Origin: Saccoglossus kowalevskii | Taxonomy: Eukaryota > Hemichordata > Enteropneusta > Harrimaniidae | DNA: 54,901 nucleotides | Reading direction: 5' to 3' | Assembly: GCF_000003605.2 (NCBI RefSeq) | Contig: NW_003105606.1 | Coordinates: 160,118 to 215,018 of the forward strand | In this document: positions 1 to 12,462 of the stretch, in pieces | Numbering within the stretch: the stretch's first letter is position 1 | Layout of the letters: every line of letters starts with the position of its first letter | Notes under the pieces: model-generated | Seen by the model: only the letters and a program-made list of their open reading frames with translations | What the model was told of the DNA's origin: nothing | Databases searched by the model: none | Translations under genes and position numbers: made by a program

Positions 1-360
1 ATACATGTCCATGATACATTTATTTCGCAATTGGATCAAAGATGGTCGACTGGCAGGCATCTTGTTTTTGTTTTTTTATGCGGTATCTTGGACGTGCTCT
101 GTCAGTTTTCATTCAAATTTGGCACATACATGTACTTTATACATGTTAGAATGCATGTCCATGACAATTTGTTTCAAAATCTGGTCAAGGATGGCCGATT
201 GACAGCCATCTGACTTTTTGGCCTTACTACTATATTTCCACAATTAATGTACCATTTTCATTTGTATTTGGCACATACATCATACATATCAGTGTGTTTC
301 ATAATCAGATCAAAGATGGCTAAATAACGGCTGTTTTTATTTTGGCCATATTACTATGAC
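1..360. repeat. Degenerate tandem repeat, about 130-150 bp unit, three copies
   Basis: Three diverged units share a core of the form 'tggatcaaagatggtcgact' followed by a T-rich tail; the cores lie near 32, 182 and 307. A related 'gatcaaagatggcaaac' stretch recurs at about 1020, just before the 54-bp minisatellite. The short ORFs here are AT-rich and match no family. The region lies upstream of the first visible NUP214 exon and is most likely NUP214 intron. Confidence 0.5.
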
Positions 361-673
361 ACGAAACACGTGTTTTGATGTAAATAAACAATCTGTTGTA
401 TACACCACTTGGAACTCAAGTTTCAAGGACATGTTTGCAACAACCCCTCCGCTTTAATATGACGAGCACAAAGAGAACTTGACAATAAAATATTGACAAA
501 TTCAAGGACCAGAAATAGATTAGTTAGTTGCTTTTCTGCCTGGGCTTCTGACATAAAGAACTCTGAAACTTGTGCAAAAATTCTCCTGTTGATCCAATTT
601 TCTTCTTTTGCTGATTTTAATGCAGACAGACACTATGTTCATGTCTGTTTTATATTTTCCGTTTTTCCAACAG
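361..673 (+). other. Intron of NUP214, no gene seen
   Basis: No coding signal was found before the acceptor 'ttttccaacag' ending at 673. A short run at 449-460, 'cccctccgcttt', resembles the right end of the dispersed repeat at 16981-17119, 17764-17874 and 49062-49194, but it is too short to call. Confidence 0.4.
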
Positions 674-2746
674 TTTGGCCAGTGATAATTCCCCAACGTT
701 TGGTGCCTTAGCTCAATCTCAGAATACATCACCTACATTCGGTAGCATCGCTGCAGTGTCTCCGAATACACCAACATTTGGATCCCAAGGTGCCCAGGCA
801 TCTGGCTTTGGGAGCTTTGCTAGTCCAGGTTTTTCAGGTATAGTTTAACAAATCTTTTATAATCACTATCTATAATTTGTGACTGGACCAGTGATGTCGT
901 AATATTGTTTCACATTTGTTTAATTTTTGTCCTTTCCGATGGTGAAAATAGAAGAATAAATTCATTTTTTTTACCTGTACATGTTCAGAAATGACTGAAC
1001 ATTTTGTTTTTTTGATCTGATCAAAGATGGCAAACCATCCTTGTTATTATCATATATAGCAACACTGTATTTGCATATCCAAGATGGCAAACCATCCTTG
1101 TTATCATATATAGCAATACTGTATTTGCATATTCAAGATGGCCAACTCTCCTTGTTACCATATATAGTAATACTGTATTTGCATATTGACTTATATAATA
1201 CCATATATAGCAATACTATTTTTTCCTATCCAAGATCACCAATTTTTCTTGTTACCATATATAGCAACACTGTATTTGCATATCCAAGGTGGCAAACTCT
1301 CCTTGTTACCATATATAGTAATACTGTATTTGCATATCCAAGATGTCCAACTCTCCTTGTTACCATATATGGTAAAACTGTATTTGTATATCCAAGATGT
1401 CCAACTCTTCTTGTTACCATATATAGTAATACAGTATTTGCATATCCAAGATGGCCAACTCTCCTTGTTACCATATATAGCAATACTGTTTTTGCATATC
1501 CAGGATTGCCAACATCTGTCACCATTTGAGGACACAAATGAGGACAAGGAAATTCAATGAAACTTTTAAACCAATTAGTATGCATGTGTAACCCATCATG
1601 TCCTACCTTTGTTGGAATTCAAACAAAATTAGTCAAAAGAGTGTAACAAAAGTACATGAGAATAGAAAGGTGGCTGCGAGTGAATCAAATCACTAAACAA
1701 AATGATGTGGCTCAGTATACCACCATGTGTAATGTTAATACCAAATTTAAATGAAATTGGACTGGGTATGAGTGAGATACTGTTGTTGAAATGTAGTTTT
1801 TTGGTGCTTTTGGAACTAAAATTACAAAGTTATGCAAAAAATATGTATTGCCTTTATACAAACTTTGAGGGATGGATACAACACAAAACATACCTCCCTG
1901 TTTTAGACTACTAAAAGCATTATAAAAAAAGTATATGAAAATGTCTGCTCCAAAATTAGTGCAGGGATAATTATGGGATATAAAGTTTTGGTTCTTTCAT
2001 TGCAGGATCTGGTGCATTTGGAGGAAGTCCAGCTTTTGGGGGACAACAGCAGCAACAGGCGTAAGTCTTTGCATTGTTGTTTTATTCCTGACATCACCTT
2101 CAAGGTGGTGTTCGTTGTGCTGCGCATTTCTGAATTTCATGTAAACAAACAATGTATTCTACATGCATTATATACGTTATCTGAGACCCATGTCGAACAT
2201 AACACATTGTGACGATTGTGCTTATAAAGTTTGGGTGAATGCTCTGTAACCCTTTATTTGAATTTTAAACAAACAATGTATTTTACATGTATGCAGCGTT
2301 GCTTGGGACCATAGTAAACACAACATGGTCATAAGGTTGTCAGTAACAGGCGGTCATCATGCCACGCATGTGCGACATTTGTGATGATAAACTTCGATTT
2401 TCCCACAATTCAATGCGCTCTTTTAATGAAACTCACAAGTGCGTGTTTTGACCTGGACGCAACGTGCACTAATTACTGCCAGCTACTTCTTCGTTACCTT
2501 CCAATCACCAAATCAAATTACATAGTTAAACCTTAGTAACGTCTCATTGGTCTGTGCAACAGTCACCATCTATCATATTAGTTCCATATCTCACGCATGC
2601 AAGGTACGACAATCATCGCTCTTTAAAGTTTTTTTTTATGATGATAAGGTTATGTTATGTTTTTGTTTTTTTTGTGAATTGCTTAGTGTGCATAATAACT
2701 ATGTTTTCTTTTTTGTTTCAGAAGCTTTACATCTCGTCGTCTCTAA
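674..2746 (+). CDS. NUP214: Nuclear pore complex protein Nup214, C-terminal three exons (5' end outside window)
   Basis: Coding exons are 674-837, 2006-2060 and 2722-2746, with the stop TAA at 2744-2746. The borders are 'ccaacag' before 674, 'gtatag' after 837, 'cattgcag' before 2006, 'gtaagt' after 2060 and 'tttgtttcag' before 2722. Phases match (1, then 2), so one frame runs through all three exons. The peptide is a run of FG repeats spaced by Ser/Thr/Pro/Gly, with blocks PTFGALAQ, PTFGSIAA, PTFGSQGA, SGFGSFAS and GAFGGSPAFGG, then five Gln and a short basic end ASFTSRRL. Nup214 (CAN) sits on the cytoplasmic face of the nuclear pore; its C-terminal FG domain binds export and import receptors such as CRM1. 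The order FG repeats, Gly/Gln-rich block, tiny basic last exon fits its C-terminus, and FAM78 downstream supports the call. Other FG nucleoporins are possible from the repeats alone. The beta-propeller and coiled coil lie left of the window. Confidence 0.82.
1022..1512. repeat. Minisatellite, 54-bp unit, about 9 copies, in a NUP214 intron
   Basis: The word 'tgtatttgcatat' or a close variant recurs at 1066, 1120, 1174, 1271, 1325, 1379, 1433 and 1487, exactly 54 bp apart except for one disturbed unit near 1200-1240. Each unit also carries 'ccttgttaccatatatag' and 'ccaagatgg'. Because 54 is a multiple of three, open frames appear on both strands; they are products of the repeat and not genes. 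The array lies wholly within the intron 838-2005. Confidence 0.9.
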
Positions 2747-5700
2747 AACTTTCAAGATTATACGAAGATTTAGTATCAGCTTCTTTTATGTTACAATGCT
2801 TTCACAATTTCTTCATGATTTATCAAATTCTAAGAAAAACTACATAAATTTCTTTGCATGCTTGTACCAAGTTTATTTTCTACATAAAATTACATCAATT
2901 ATTTCATATCAATCTGTGTGTCAATTGTACTTCTTCATGAACCACTGGCTCTTCCTGGCAAATACCATGAGAGTCCCGGTGAAAATGACGGTCATTGTAC
3001 ATACACCAGTCAGCTCATCTGTCCTAAATTTTGAGTCAGTCAAATTGTCGGTGTTTCAAATTTCTTCCAGCCCTAGTCTTAGGATTACACAATCCTGTTC
3101 TTTCACACTGTACTAATGACCACGAGGGATAATTTCCAGTGCAGTCAAAACATGTACACAAGGCGAAATTTTATACGTTGAAAAACAAACTGTCAACAAA
3201 GAAGCTGCTCTCTGATTTGTCTGACTGTCAGGGTTGGGTAGCCAATCAGGCACAATCTTGTTAGTAGCTTTGAATTGACTTTTTGTGTTTTACAGTCAAA
3301 GTACATGTATGCAAATAGTGGTTGTTCCGCCATGGTGATTTCTGTGTCATACTTTGATGTTGCATATTAAATTATATAAATTCTGTGTCGGAAATGTCAG
3401 TCAGTGTTTGACCTAGAAGTACTGGAACAACAGTGTCTTTAGGAAAACAGTTTTATGAGATATCTAACTTTCTCAAATTTGATTGAGATGTTAAGTTTAA
3501 TGTGCAGATAAGAACCCAATCTCTCCTGGTCGTACATCAAGATATACATCAATGTAGATTTATTTCTGTTCATCATCCCATTGCAGTAAAGATGTATTGT
3601 GCAACTGTTTTGTGTCATCCCATCTTTTGCTGATTACAAGCTAACATATATCAGACTTACTCCATTGTTGTTTGCACAATCTCTCCTAAATAAATTACTC
3701 AACCAATCAGAGAGTGTTTTACCTTCAGAATATACTAGCATATTGTGTTTGAAACATGCCTTCTGAGTGGATATGCACAATTATTTGGACGAGAATCACA
3801 GCGGAGCTGGTAAAATCTATTTGCAGCTTTCACATTAAACAAAAACAGTAGTAAAGTGAGAGAAATTATAGTTAGAGAGGTGGTCATCAGACCATGTGGT
3901 CACCAGATCGTGTGTTCATCAAAGAGTGCGAAAAGAGATGTCACCAAGTTTAAACTAGGTAATTTCTGTGATGGATTGCAATGAATATCAGGAGACAATC
4001 GGCGATATACTTGAAGTGACGTCAGGTGTGAGCATGTCCTTCATGAAACAGATGGTAATAGAAGCGCTGGATGTCAGTTGTCTTGCACGGGGTGACCTAA
4101 AATTCACGATTGTAACTCAGAGAGATATATGGCGGGTGCCACATGTGGAGCAGGATGTGCTCACTCTTTTCGAAACACCTGACATCATCTCTTGGCTTGT
4201 GCCTTGAGGTCCATGTATCTCTCTCACCGATTTGACAGTGTGTTGTTTGTTTTGCCTGTGTGTTCTCGGATTTGTAAATATTGCCTTTTGTCATTGATTG
4301 TTTGGATTATAGTTGGGTATTGTTGCTTGGATTTCCACATGTGGAATCCACTATGTATCTTTCTGAGCCATATGCAAGTGGTTATATATAACAAACGCTA
4401 TATTGTTAGTAGCATATTTATCATGAAGATCATACAGACGATTTTTAAATACATAATTTTGTCTTCTGTTGATGCATGATTATGAATTGAATAACATACA
4501 CTTCTGACAGTCTTCACCCACTACAACAATGTATCCAGCTTCTCCTCTCGTTCATCTCACTGTCTGGCATATTTTTCAAATGAGTCCATAATGATTATGA
4601 AATTGTGACTCCAATTGATATATTGAGGTCTTCTGAACTTTGGTCCACTTGATATTGTCTTTCATATGGAATAATGTTCAAATCCTCAGTAATAACATGG
4701 CCAGCAGGGGCATAATTGAATAAAGAGGTACTACATTTTTTGTGACTCAACCCTTACATTATCAAAGGCCGTTTTACAATGGTAACTCTAGGTGACCTTC
4801 GCGGAACGCAAGATTATGTACAGGATCTTTACTTGAACTTGTGAATATACTATATGACAACTGCCACCTACTAAAGTTCATTGTCTAGGGCCAAAGATAT
4901 GCCTTTGTTGCCTTCTTGTTTGGCCTGATCACTATTTCCATGACTGGGTCAGCATATGGAATCTCAATCAAGTGTAAATGGTGCTGCAACGTTTCAACAA
5001 CATTACAGTTGTACATTACCTCAACAAGAGCAGTACCAGTTTCGGATGTTGAATAATTTTGCAGTGAAAATACTACTTTTCTGTCACTCCAACAACATCA
5101 GGCTGGAGGCATGCCACCCAAATGGTGAATGGAACACAGTAGCAGCAAATATGCTATATAGCCAAAGGCGTTTTCAACTGACAGAATGGGTCTTGTCCCA
5201 ACCAACATCGAACCACCTAATCAGCCCATGGGCTGCTACCAATGTTACAAGTGGTGATGGTCCACCATATCAGCCAGGTAAAAGGATTTTCTCTCTCGGT
5301 CACTGAATGTGAAGTGGACAAGCTCTGTAACTTGGCTAATGGATTATATCAAAGTCACTAGATGTAAAACATAGATTGGTATCTATCGACGAATCATCAT
5401 CCACTCTATTTATTTCACTTGCACAAAGTGAACAGAACACCTGGAACTCAAGCATATGTACATTTCGGGTTTAAATGGTGAAAGATTTGACACTTGTCCA
5501 GAATCTCAACACTATGTTGAAGTCATATTATAAGCAGGCAGCTTAGACAATGGTTTCCAGAAACATTGCCTTGGTCTTTATCTCTTGTACTTTAAAGAAC
5601 CCCATACAAACAAATGAATGTTTAAACGACCTAATATCAGAATGGTTTAGCTGTAATTGTGTTAGCCCTTGTCTCGAACTCCAGGTCTTGTCAATTGGCC

Positions 5701-6203
5701 ATGAATTCATCTTTGAGGAAAGATCAAAGGTCTTCATTTCGATCCTAAAAAAACAGAAGTATAATCAAGAGCAAGCTGCTATCTCCACTTTTCCAGTTGA
5801 GTCTTTAATCTGGTCAGAGAGCCTAGCACAATGTTTGAATCACCAAGTTTATGCCCTTTATATTATATATATTCTAAAAAGGAATGTAAGGCTCAGTTTA
5901 TGACAGACCAGATAGTCGTCAGACACTATCACGATGAATGGTAGAGGTAGATCAATTTGCCTTTGGAAACAAAGAGGATCATTTTCAGGGCCTCATAATA
6001 TTATACATAATATCTATAGGAAGGCCAACACTTTTGCCTAAATGGGCCCTACTAGATCATGTTCTGGCTCCAGTACTTTGGCACCAGGAGTAAAATTTCA
6101 CTAAGATTTATTTAAAGAATTATTCCTCTACTCAGGAAGTCATACATACCTTTGGCCCCATTGTTGTTCGGCAGCACCTTCTCTACCAAGGATATTCCTA
6201 AAA

Positions 6204-6370
6204 CAAGTATACATTACTCCTGACATTCAAAAAACTGCTGATAAAAATTATATATATTGCATTAACTTTTATGTGTAGTCAAATTAAAAAAATGGAAAGG
6301 AGAGTAATTTTGTTTTTGTAAGTTATTCCAATTTAGTAGTATAATATCTTACTAGAAGTTGCGGAATATA
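6204..6370 (+). repeat. 167-bp dispersed repeat, copy 1 (inverted partner at 48489-48655)
   Basis: The reverse complement of 48489-48655 matches this segment over its full 167 bp with three mismatches and no gaps by eye (about 98% identity). It starts 'caagtatacattactcctga' and ends 'gcggaatata'. The flanks differ on both sides. There is no TIR, ORF or poly(A) tail, so the class is unknown. Confidence 0.85.
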
Positions 6371-6883
6371 AAACCTATCTATAGTTTTATGTTTATTTAT
6401 TGGTTGTGCACTTTCATAACAGAGGCTCACTAATCTACCAAAAATAGGAGCTGCATAAAACTTGAACACAAAACAAAGTCTTGTAAATAACAGAATACAT
6501 GTATCTTGTTAAATAAATTACATACATGTAACTTGATAGATTCAAGTTTAAGACTGCTGTTAATAATATCAGTTAAAAAGAATCAGGTATTGGTATCAAG
6601 ATATCTGAATTTTGTGCTGCTTTCAAAACCTATGCATTTTGGGTGAAAAATAAACTTCGTTAGTATTTTACCCTATAGCTCACAACAGTATTAAAATTAT
6701 AAGTGCTTTAATTCTGTATTCAGCTGCACATGCTTGGTGTTAAATTCTTAGAATATTACAGATGTTCGTCGTTAATCTTAAAATATTCCGAAATGCTACA
6801 ACGTTGTTAAAGGTTGTATCGTAACATTGCACAGCGCGTAAAAGTCGGATACTGTATGTAGACTATAACGATGTTCTGATGTT

Positions 6884-7047
6884 CACAATACATGCTAACT
6901 AGGGGGTCCACACAATACATGCTAACTAGGGGGTCCACACAATACATGCTAACTAGGGGGTCCACACAATACATGCTAACTAGGGGGTCCACACAAAACA
7001 TGCTAACTAGGGGGTCCACACAATACATGCTAACTAGGGGGTCCACA
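6884..7047. repeat. Minisatellite, 27-bp unit, 6 nearly identical copies
   Basis: The unit contains 'atacatgctaactaggggg' followed by 'tccacaca'. Six copies fill 164 bp, and only one base differs ('aaaacatg' in one unit). The period is divisible by three, so the minus strand reads a repeating nonapeptide (MYCVDPLVS) without stops; this is a by-product of the period. Confidence 0.93.
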
Positions 7048-8357
7048 GAATTTAAACGGCAGTTATAAATACATTTTTTCGCCATTGTGGTTTGCTTTTT
7101 GCTAGTCTGGGTGGAATGATAACCACATTACGTGATACTGTATTACGTCATTTGAGAAGTTAGTTAGAAAATTAATTAACATTAAATATTTAATTATTCA
7201 ATCCTCGGACTAATGAACCATCGAACTAATGAACCCTCAGACTAATGAAACCTCTAATGAACCATCGAACTAACAAACCCTCGGAATATCGACCTTAAAC
7301 CGTGACGCCATATTTCATATCTCAAACACTATCAACTGTTTGACATTGTATTGTTCTCAACACCAAATCAATACCGACATGCGACCCCAAGGTCACACAA
7401 AAATACCCCCGCCATAGTTATCGCTAACAGAATACAAAAATTGTCAACATTGTAATAATCACATAAGTACTCAATATTTATAAGTAGTTTCAATCATGTA
7501 TTTTATATTATCTTTTTTGTACATGTTTTGCCCGTGTTTATGCTCATCTTGTATTCACCACGTTTACACTATTTCAGGATAGGTTTCTCTCGTGGGTCAA
7601 GGTTCATTTATTCGACCGTTGCCTGATCGTAACGATAGCCGTGGAAGACCGGCTTTAGATAAATCGTGCAAATCCGACGACGAGGTTTGGCGTGCATGTT
7701 TGCTTGCTTGTGTGATAAGAATATGTGCTCATTGAATATTAAAAGCGCTAGGACCAAAGGACAAAATCACATTTTTAACATTGTTACCCAGAAAAACCAC
7801 CTGAAAAAACATATGAAAGTGCCAATAGAAACCACTCGTTTCAGATCGAATTGTAAAAATTATAAATATTTATAAAGATGAAGGAAATGCCTTTGTTGTA
7901 CCGAGCGTACATACATATAAAAACAAAGCATTTAGAAGTAAATATCATATCAATGATAGAGACTGTGATCTATCTTTTGATTTAGCAACTTATTTGTTTT
8001 TGATTTTAAATATAGACCCGACCATGTTAACGACCAGACGGAAACGACGAGTGAAAGAAATACTTGCAACAGATGGTTATATTTTTTGCAAAATGTTGCA
8101 AATATTTCGGGTTTAAACCAATCACGCCATGTGATAAACCAGAAAATGCCCTTGGCCTTTGTCCCCTCGTTTAATAACCCTGAATCTACTAAACTGGTTT
8201 ATAACATGTGTCGCTGTTATACACATTGTCGCTATGATCCAACTCCATGGCAACGATGTCAAGTCAGATCGCGAGCCATTGCAGATTAGGGAGATAAGGA
8301 CAAATATTACACACACACAGGAAATGAAAACAAATTATCACCAGTGAAAAAGAAAAA

Positions 8358-8391
8358 AAAGTGAAGTGAAGTGAAGTGAAGTGAAGTGAAA
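8358..8391. repeat. Microsatellite (gtgaa)n
   Basis: A short perfect run of the pentamer 'gtgaa', about six to seven copies, flanked by A-rich sequence. Confidence 0.85.
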
Positions 8392-8725
8392 GAAAAAAAT
8401 ATTGGCATAGTTTCTTTTCTTTTCCAGTATTTCTAACGGCCCACACCTTAATGAGTGACATTTGTTATCAGCATTCGCACGTTTGTTGGCAAACGAATGA
8501 CGTCACATACACCTATAGGGACCATGGAACTCAGGCCTGATGGAACTCGTACCTTGTTGAGACTAATAAATCAGTGCCAAGGGCGCCACCTGTGGTAAGT
8601 AATGTAGGGTTCCTCCTCAAACGTGACATCATTGAAAATGGCAGCCGTTTTTTGAGTGTCGGCGCTTCTTTCTCACTGAGAGCAAGTTATTACAGACCGT
8701 GATAGAATAATTTGAATCCAGCAGC

Positions 8726-11281
8726 ATGTCTAACAATCAACTAAACCTTCGTGGAGTGTGTGATAAACCAGTGAGTACTCATCGGCAGATGTACCAGTGT
8801 AAAAAATGTGACGAGAAATTCGCTGAGGTAGGTGACCTGAAAAAACACGTAAAGGTGCATACTGGTCAGCAACCATATCGATGTAACAAATGTGACAAGA
8901 ATTTTGCCAAGTCAGGCGACCTGAAAAGACACAGCGGGGTGCATTCTGTCCAGTCAAGCGATCTGAGAAGGAAAGTGCATACTGGCCAGTCAGGCAACCC
9001 GAGAGGACATGTGAGAGTGCATACTGGCCAGTCAGGCAACCCGAGAGGACATGTGAGAGTGCATACTGGCCAGGCAAGTGACTTGAAAGGCGAAACGAAA
9101 GTGCATACTGCTCAGAAACCTTACAAGTGTAAAGAATGTGACAAGCAATTTGCCCAGCGAAGTCACCTGAAAAGACATGTGAAAATGTATACTGATCATA
9201 ATGGTCGGCAATCGTATAGGTGTACCAAATGTGTCAAATGTTTTGCCCTATCAAGCCAACTGAAAAGACACGTGAAAATTCATAATGCTAAGAAGCCATT
9301 CAAGTGTAATGTATGCAACAAGTATTTCACCCAGAAATACAATCTTAAAACGCACATTAGAGTACATACTGGTGAAAAGCCATTCCAGTGTAAAGAATGT
9401 GATAAGCGTTTCTCCCAGAAAACCCACCTGATACAACATATGAGAGTGCATACTGATGAGCGACCATACCAGTGTAAAGAATGTAACAACTCTTTTTCCC
9501 AGGCAAGTGTTTTAAAAGTGCACATGAGACAGCACACGGGTGAGAAACCATACCAATGTAAAGAATGTAACAAGCGTTTCACCCAGAACATCCACCTGAA
9601 AGAACATATGAGAGTGCATACTGATGAGCGACCATACCAGTGCAAAGAATGTAACCAGTGTTTCGCCCGGGAAAGGCACCTGAAAACACACATGAAAGTG
9701 CATGCTGATGAGCAACTATACCAATGTAACGAATGTGATCAGCATTTTACCAAGAAAAGCCTCCTGAAAACACACATGAGAGTGCATGCTGATAAGCTAC
9801 CATTCCAATGTAACGATTGTGAAAAAAAATTTCCCCGACAATACCTGCTGAAAACACACATGAGAATGCACACTGGTGAGAAACCATACAAATGTAATGA
9901 ATGTGAAAAGCGTTTTACTGAAAAATGCAGCCTAAAAACACACATGAGATTACATACTGGTGAGCATCCATACCAGTGTAAAGAATGTAACCGTCGTTTT
10001 CGCTATGTAAGCGGCTTAATAAGACACAGAAGAGTGCATACTGGTGAAAAACCATACCAGTGTAAAGAATGTAACCGCCGATTTACTTGGGCAGGTGGCT
10101 TAAAAATACATATGAGATTGCACACTGGTGAGCAGCCATACCAGTGTAAAGAATGTAACAAGCGTTTTTCCCAAGTAGGCTGTCTGATATCACACATGAG
10201 GGTGCATACTGGTGAGCGACCATACCAATGTAAAGAATGTAACCAGCGTTTTGCCCATTCAAGTGGGTTGAAAGTACACATGAGAGTGCATACTGGCGAG
10301 AAACCATACCAGTGTAAAGAGTGCAACCAGCGTTTTTCCATCAGGAACACCCTGAAATCACACATGAGAGTGCATACTGGTGAGCAACCATACCAGTGTA
10401 AAGTATGTGACAAGCGTTTTTCCCAGAAAACCCATGTGACAATACATATGAGAGTGCATACTGGAGAGCGACCATACCAGTGTACAGAATGTAAGCAACG
10501 TTTTATACAAAAAACATGCATGATAAGACACATGAGCGTGCATACTGGTCGTAAGCCATCATACCAGTGTAAAGAATGTCACAAGTGCTTTACTCGACCA
10601 GAAACTTTGAAATTACACATGAAAAAGCATACTGGTGAGCAACAATGCTACCAGTGTAAAGAGTGTGACAAGCATTTTACTCAGAAATATTTCCTGAAAT
10701 CACACATGAAAAACAAACACAGTACTGGTGAACAACAAACACAGTATAAAGAAGGTGACAGCCTGGAGTCACATGTGAGAGTGCTTTCTTGTACACAACC
10801 ACACCAGTGTAAAGAATGTCATCAACGATTTACCCAGAAACGCCAACTGAAAAGACACATGAAAGTGCACACTGGTACACCTAAGCAACCATACCAGTGC
10901 ACAAAATGTGACCAGAGTTTTACACAGAAAAGGAAACTGCACAGACACATGAAAGTGCATGCTTCTAAGCCACCACACCAGTGTAAAGAATGTGATCAGC
11001 GATTTACCCAGAAACGCCACCTGCAAAAACACAGGCAAGTCCATAAGGAACCACACAAGTGTGGAAAATGTGATCAGCGTTTTACCCTGAAAATCACCCT
11101 GAAAAAACACATGAAAGTACATAAGCAACCATACCAGTGTGACGTATGTGACAAGCGTTTTACAACCAAATTGACCATGAACAAACACCACATCGTGCAT
11201 TCAGTTGAACAACGTTATAGAATAGGGAAGTTAGAAGAAACTTTTACTGATGGACAAGTTTTTCGTGTGATATTCATTTAG
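8726..11281 (+). CDS. Poly-C2H2 zinc-finger protein, 851 aa, single coding exon
   Basis: The ORF opens at ATG 8726 and stops at 11281. It contains about 26 Kruppel-type fingers (C-x2-C-x12-H-x3-H) joined mostly by HTGEKP-like linkers (HTGERP, HTGEQP, HTDERP). Such arrays read DNA about three bases per finger, so the protein is probably a nuclear DNA-binding regulator. No KRAB, BTB, SCAN or ZAD domain precedes the fingers; the lead is only about 22 residues. Fingers 1-2 are followed, at about residues 72-130, by a stretch where only HTGQ linkers and second halves of fingers survive, including a near-perfect 42-bp tandem duplication (about 8981-9064). The next finger ends H-x3-Y in place of H-x3-H. 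Another broken finger lies near residues 672-695. The last fingers have shortened linkers ([16 protein letters not shown]). The tail is about 25 residues with no known motif. No orthologue could be named. Confidence 0.93.
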   Translation: MSNNQLNLRGVCDKPVSTHRQMYQCKKCDEKFAEVGDLKKHVKVHTGQQPYRCNKCDKNFAKSGDLKRHSGVHSVQSSDLRRKVHTGQSGNPRGHVRVHTGQSGNPRGHVRVHTGQASDLKGETKVHTAQKPYKCKECDKQFAQRSHLKRHVKMYTDHNGRQSYRCTKCVKCFALSSQLKRHVKIHNAKKPFKCNVCNKYFTQKYNLKTHIRVHTGEKPFQCKECDKRFSQKTHLIQHMRVHTDERPYQCKECNNSFSQASVLKVHMRQHTGEKPYQCKECNKRFTQNIHLKEHMRVHTDERPYQCKECNQCFARERHLKTHMKVHADEQLYQCNECDQHFTKKSLLKTHMRVHADKLPFQCNDCEKKFPRQYLLKTHMRMHTGEKPYKCNECEKRFTEKCSLKTHMRLHTGEHPYQCKECNRRFRYVSGLIRHRRVHTGEKPYQCKECNRRFTWAGGLKIHMRLHTGEQPYQCKECNKRFSQVGCLISHMRVHTGERPYQCKECNQRFAHSSGLKVHMRVHTGEKPYQCKECNQRFSIRNTLKSHMRVHTGEQPYQCKVCDKRFSQKTHVTIHMRVHTGERPYQCTECKQRFIQKTCMIRHMSVHTGRKPSYQCKECHKCFTRPETLKLHMKKHTGEQQCYQCKECDKHFTQKYFLKSHMKNKHSTGEQQTQYKEGDSLESHVRVLSCTQPHQCKECHQRFTQKRQLKRHMKVHTGTPKQPYQCTKCDQSFTQKRKLHRHMKVHASKPPHQCKECDQRFTQKRHLQKHRQVHKEPHKCGKCDQRFTLKITLKKHMKVHKQPYQCDVCDKRFTTKLTMNKHHIVHSVEQRYRIGKLEETFTDGQVFRVIFI

Positions 11282-12462
11282 TATATATTAGCTTTTGTGA
11301 CCTGAGGTCATACAATAGCATATAATTGGTAGATAAATGAAGCCATTCACAGTTGTATTTCAGTGCAAATGATGCTTGTGTGTTCACATGATATGACACA
11401 TGAATGCCATTAGGTTTTTACCTCGTCCTTATCATCTTAGATGAACGGAAAGGTATATAAGAGGAAAATATCTCTCGTTGTTGATTTAGTTGACTTAACC
11501 TTGTACCTTGTTTTTATCAAAAAGCTTTAAAATTTGGATGCTAACCAGTTTGGGATATTGGCCAAGATTGATTATGATACATGTTCTATGTATATTTCTC
11601 GAGATATTCTTTAAATTTCACTTAAAATTGTTTTCTTGTGTTTAAAATAACTCATACGATTTTTATCTGATCATCTTCAAATTTGGAAGTCTTATCAATT
11701 GCTATGAAACGTCAACCAAGTTCAGTTTTGGTGAAATGAAAAACATTTTTATTTGCAGACCTAGCAATAAGTGCACAGAATGAAAACATTTATACTGCAG
11801 ATAAGACAACACGATGTTAGTAATATGCTTTCTAAGATCTGTCACTGTAGTCAACTAATATGTTATGAATATAAATAACAAAAGTGCAGTGTTTCCTGGC
11901 TTTTTTTCAAATCTTAGATTAATGAAGTATATGTAGTATTTGTATATTTTCTTGCCAAATGTTTGCTTAGATATGTTGCTGTAGATTTACTTTTTAGAAA
12001 CTGTTATACAATTCGTGTTATTTTATAATGGAGATTGAGATTTAATTGAGGAAAACATTGGGTAGTATTGTTCTTGCCAAATTGTGCTTAGATATGTTGC
12101 TTTAATATTATTTGCTAGTTACTAATACACGATTCATGTTATTCTATAAGGGACATTGAGATTAATACAGTATTTGTAGTATCATTTGAAGAACATGAAT
12201 ATTATGTAATTATGGTGATATTTTTCTTTCCACTTTTGCATTGTTAGTTAATTATCTATTTATTCATTTGTTATATAACTGTATTTGATCAAGTCATTGT
12301 AAAAGGGGTTTACAAGATAAGGGTTAATCTTGGTTCTCAATTTCAAGGTTGTGATAGTTATGATATGTTTATTTCTGTAACCCAATTCAAAAACTGGAAT
12401 GCAAGATTAAGATGTACTGGTTACAAGCTAGAACCAGTTTAGAAGAAGTGTGTGCCTGAATA
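11282..12462 (+). other. 3' flank of the zinc-finger gene, with a diverged tandem duplication
   Basis: AT-rich and non-coding. A duplication of roughly 115-130 bp is visible: 'cttgccaaatgtttgcttag' near 11952 and 'cttgccaaattgtgcttaga' near 12072 each begin a block that runs through 'atatgttgct' to 'cattgagatt' or 'gattgagatt'. No gene was seen. Confidence 0.5.

Larger units (their letters stand above)
2747..8725 (+). other. NUP214 3' flank and intergenic repeats, no recognised gene
   Basis: The first part is presumably NUP214 3' UTR; candidate poly(A) signals are ATTAAA near 3366 and AATAAA near 3688. About 4080-4240 looks like a dispersed repeat and includes 'cgaaacacctgacatcatct', a phrase I associate from memory with repeats of marine invertebrate genomes. 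Around 7198-7290 a loose run of 'actaatgaacc' words forms a short irregular tandem array. Listed separately are the repeat at 6204-6370, the 27-bp minisatellite at 6884-7047 and the pentanucleotide run near 8358. The short ORFs are AT-driven and show no domain. At 8693-8695 'ttattacag' could be the acceptor of a 5' UTR intron of the zinc-finger gene. Confidence 0.5.

Noticed and set aside
2547-3116. 189-codon plus-strand ORF over the last NUP214 exon
   Set aside because: No ATG-led family match; it overlaps the well-placed acceptor and stop of NUP214 in another frame and is Phe/Ser/Tyr-rich as expected from AT-rich DNA.
4956-5306. 116-codon ORF with Gln-rich stretches, considered as an extra NUP214 exon
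   Set aside because: NUP214 already ends at 2746 with a proper stop; the ORF has no FG repeats and no splice borders.
6884-7047. Possible CRISPR array
   Set aside because: The units are head-to-tail without spacers and the DNA is animal. The same holds for the 30-, 33-, 44- and 54-bp arrays.
8730-11200. Long minus-strand ORFs opposite the zinc-finger gene
   Set aside because: They are mirror frames of the 84-bp finger repeat (repeating [14 protein letters not shown]-like peptides) and match no family.
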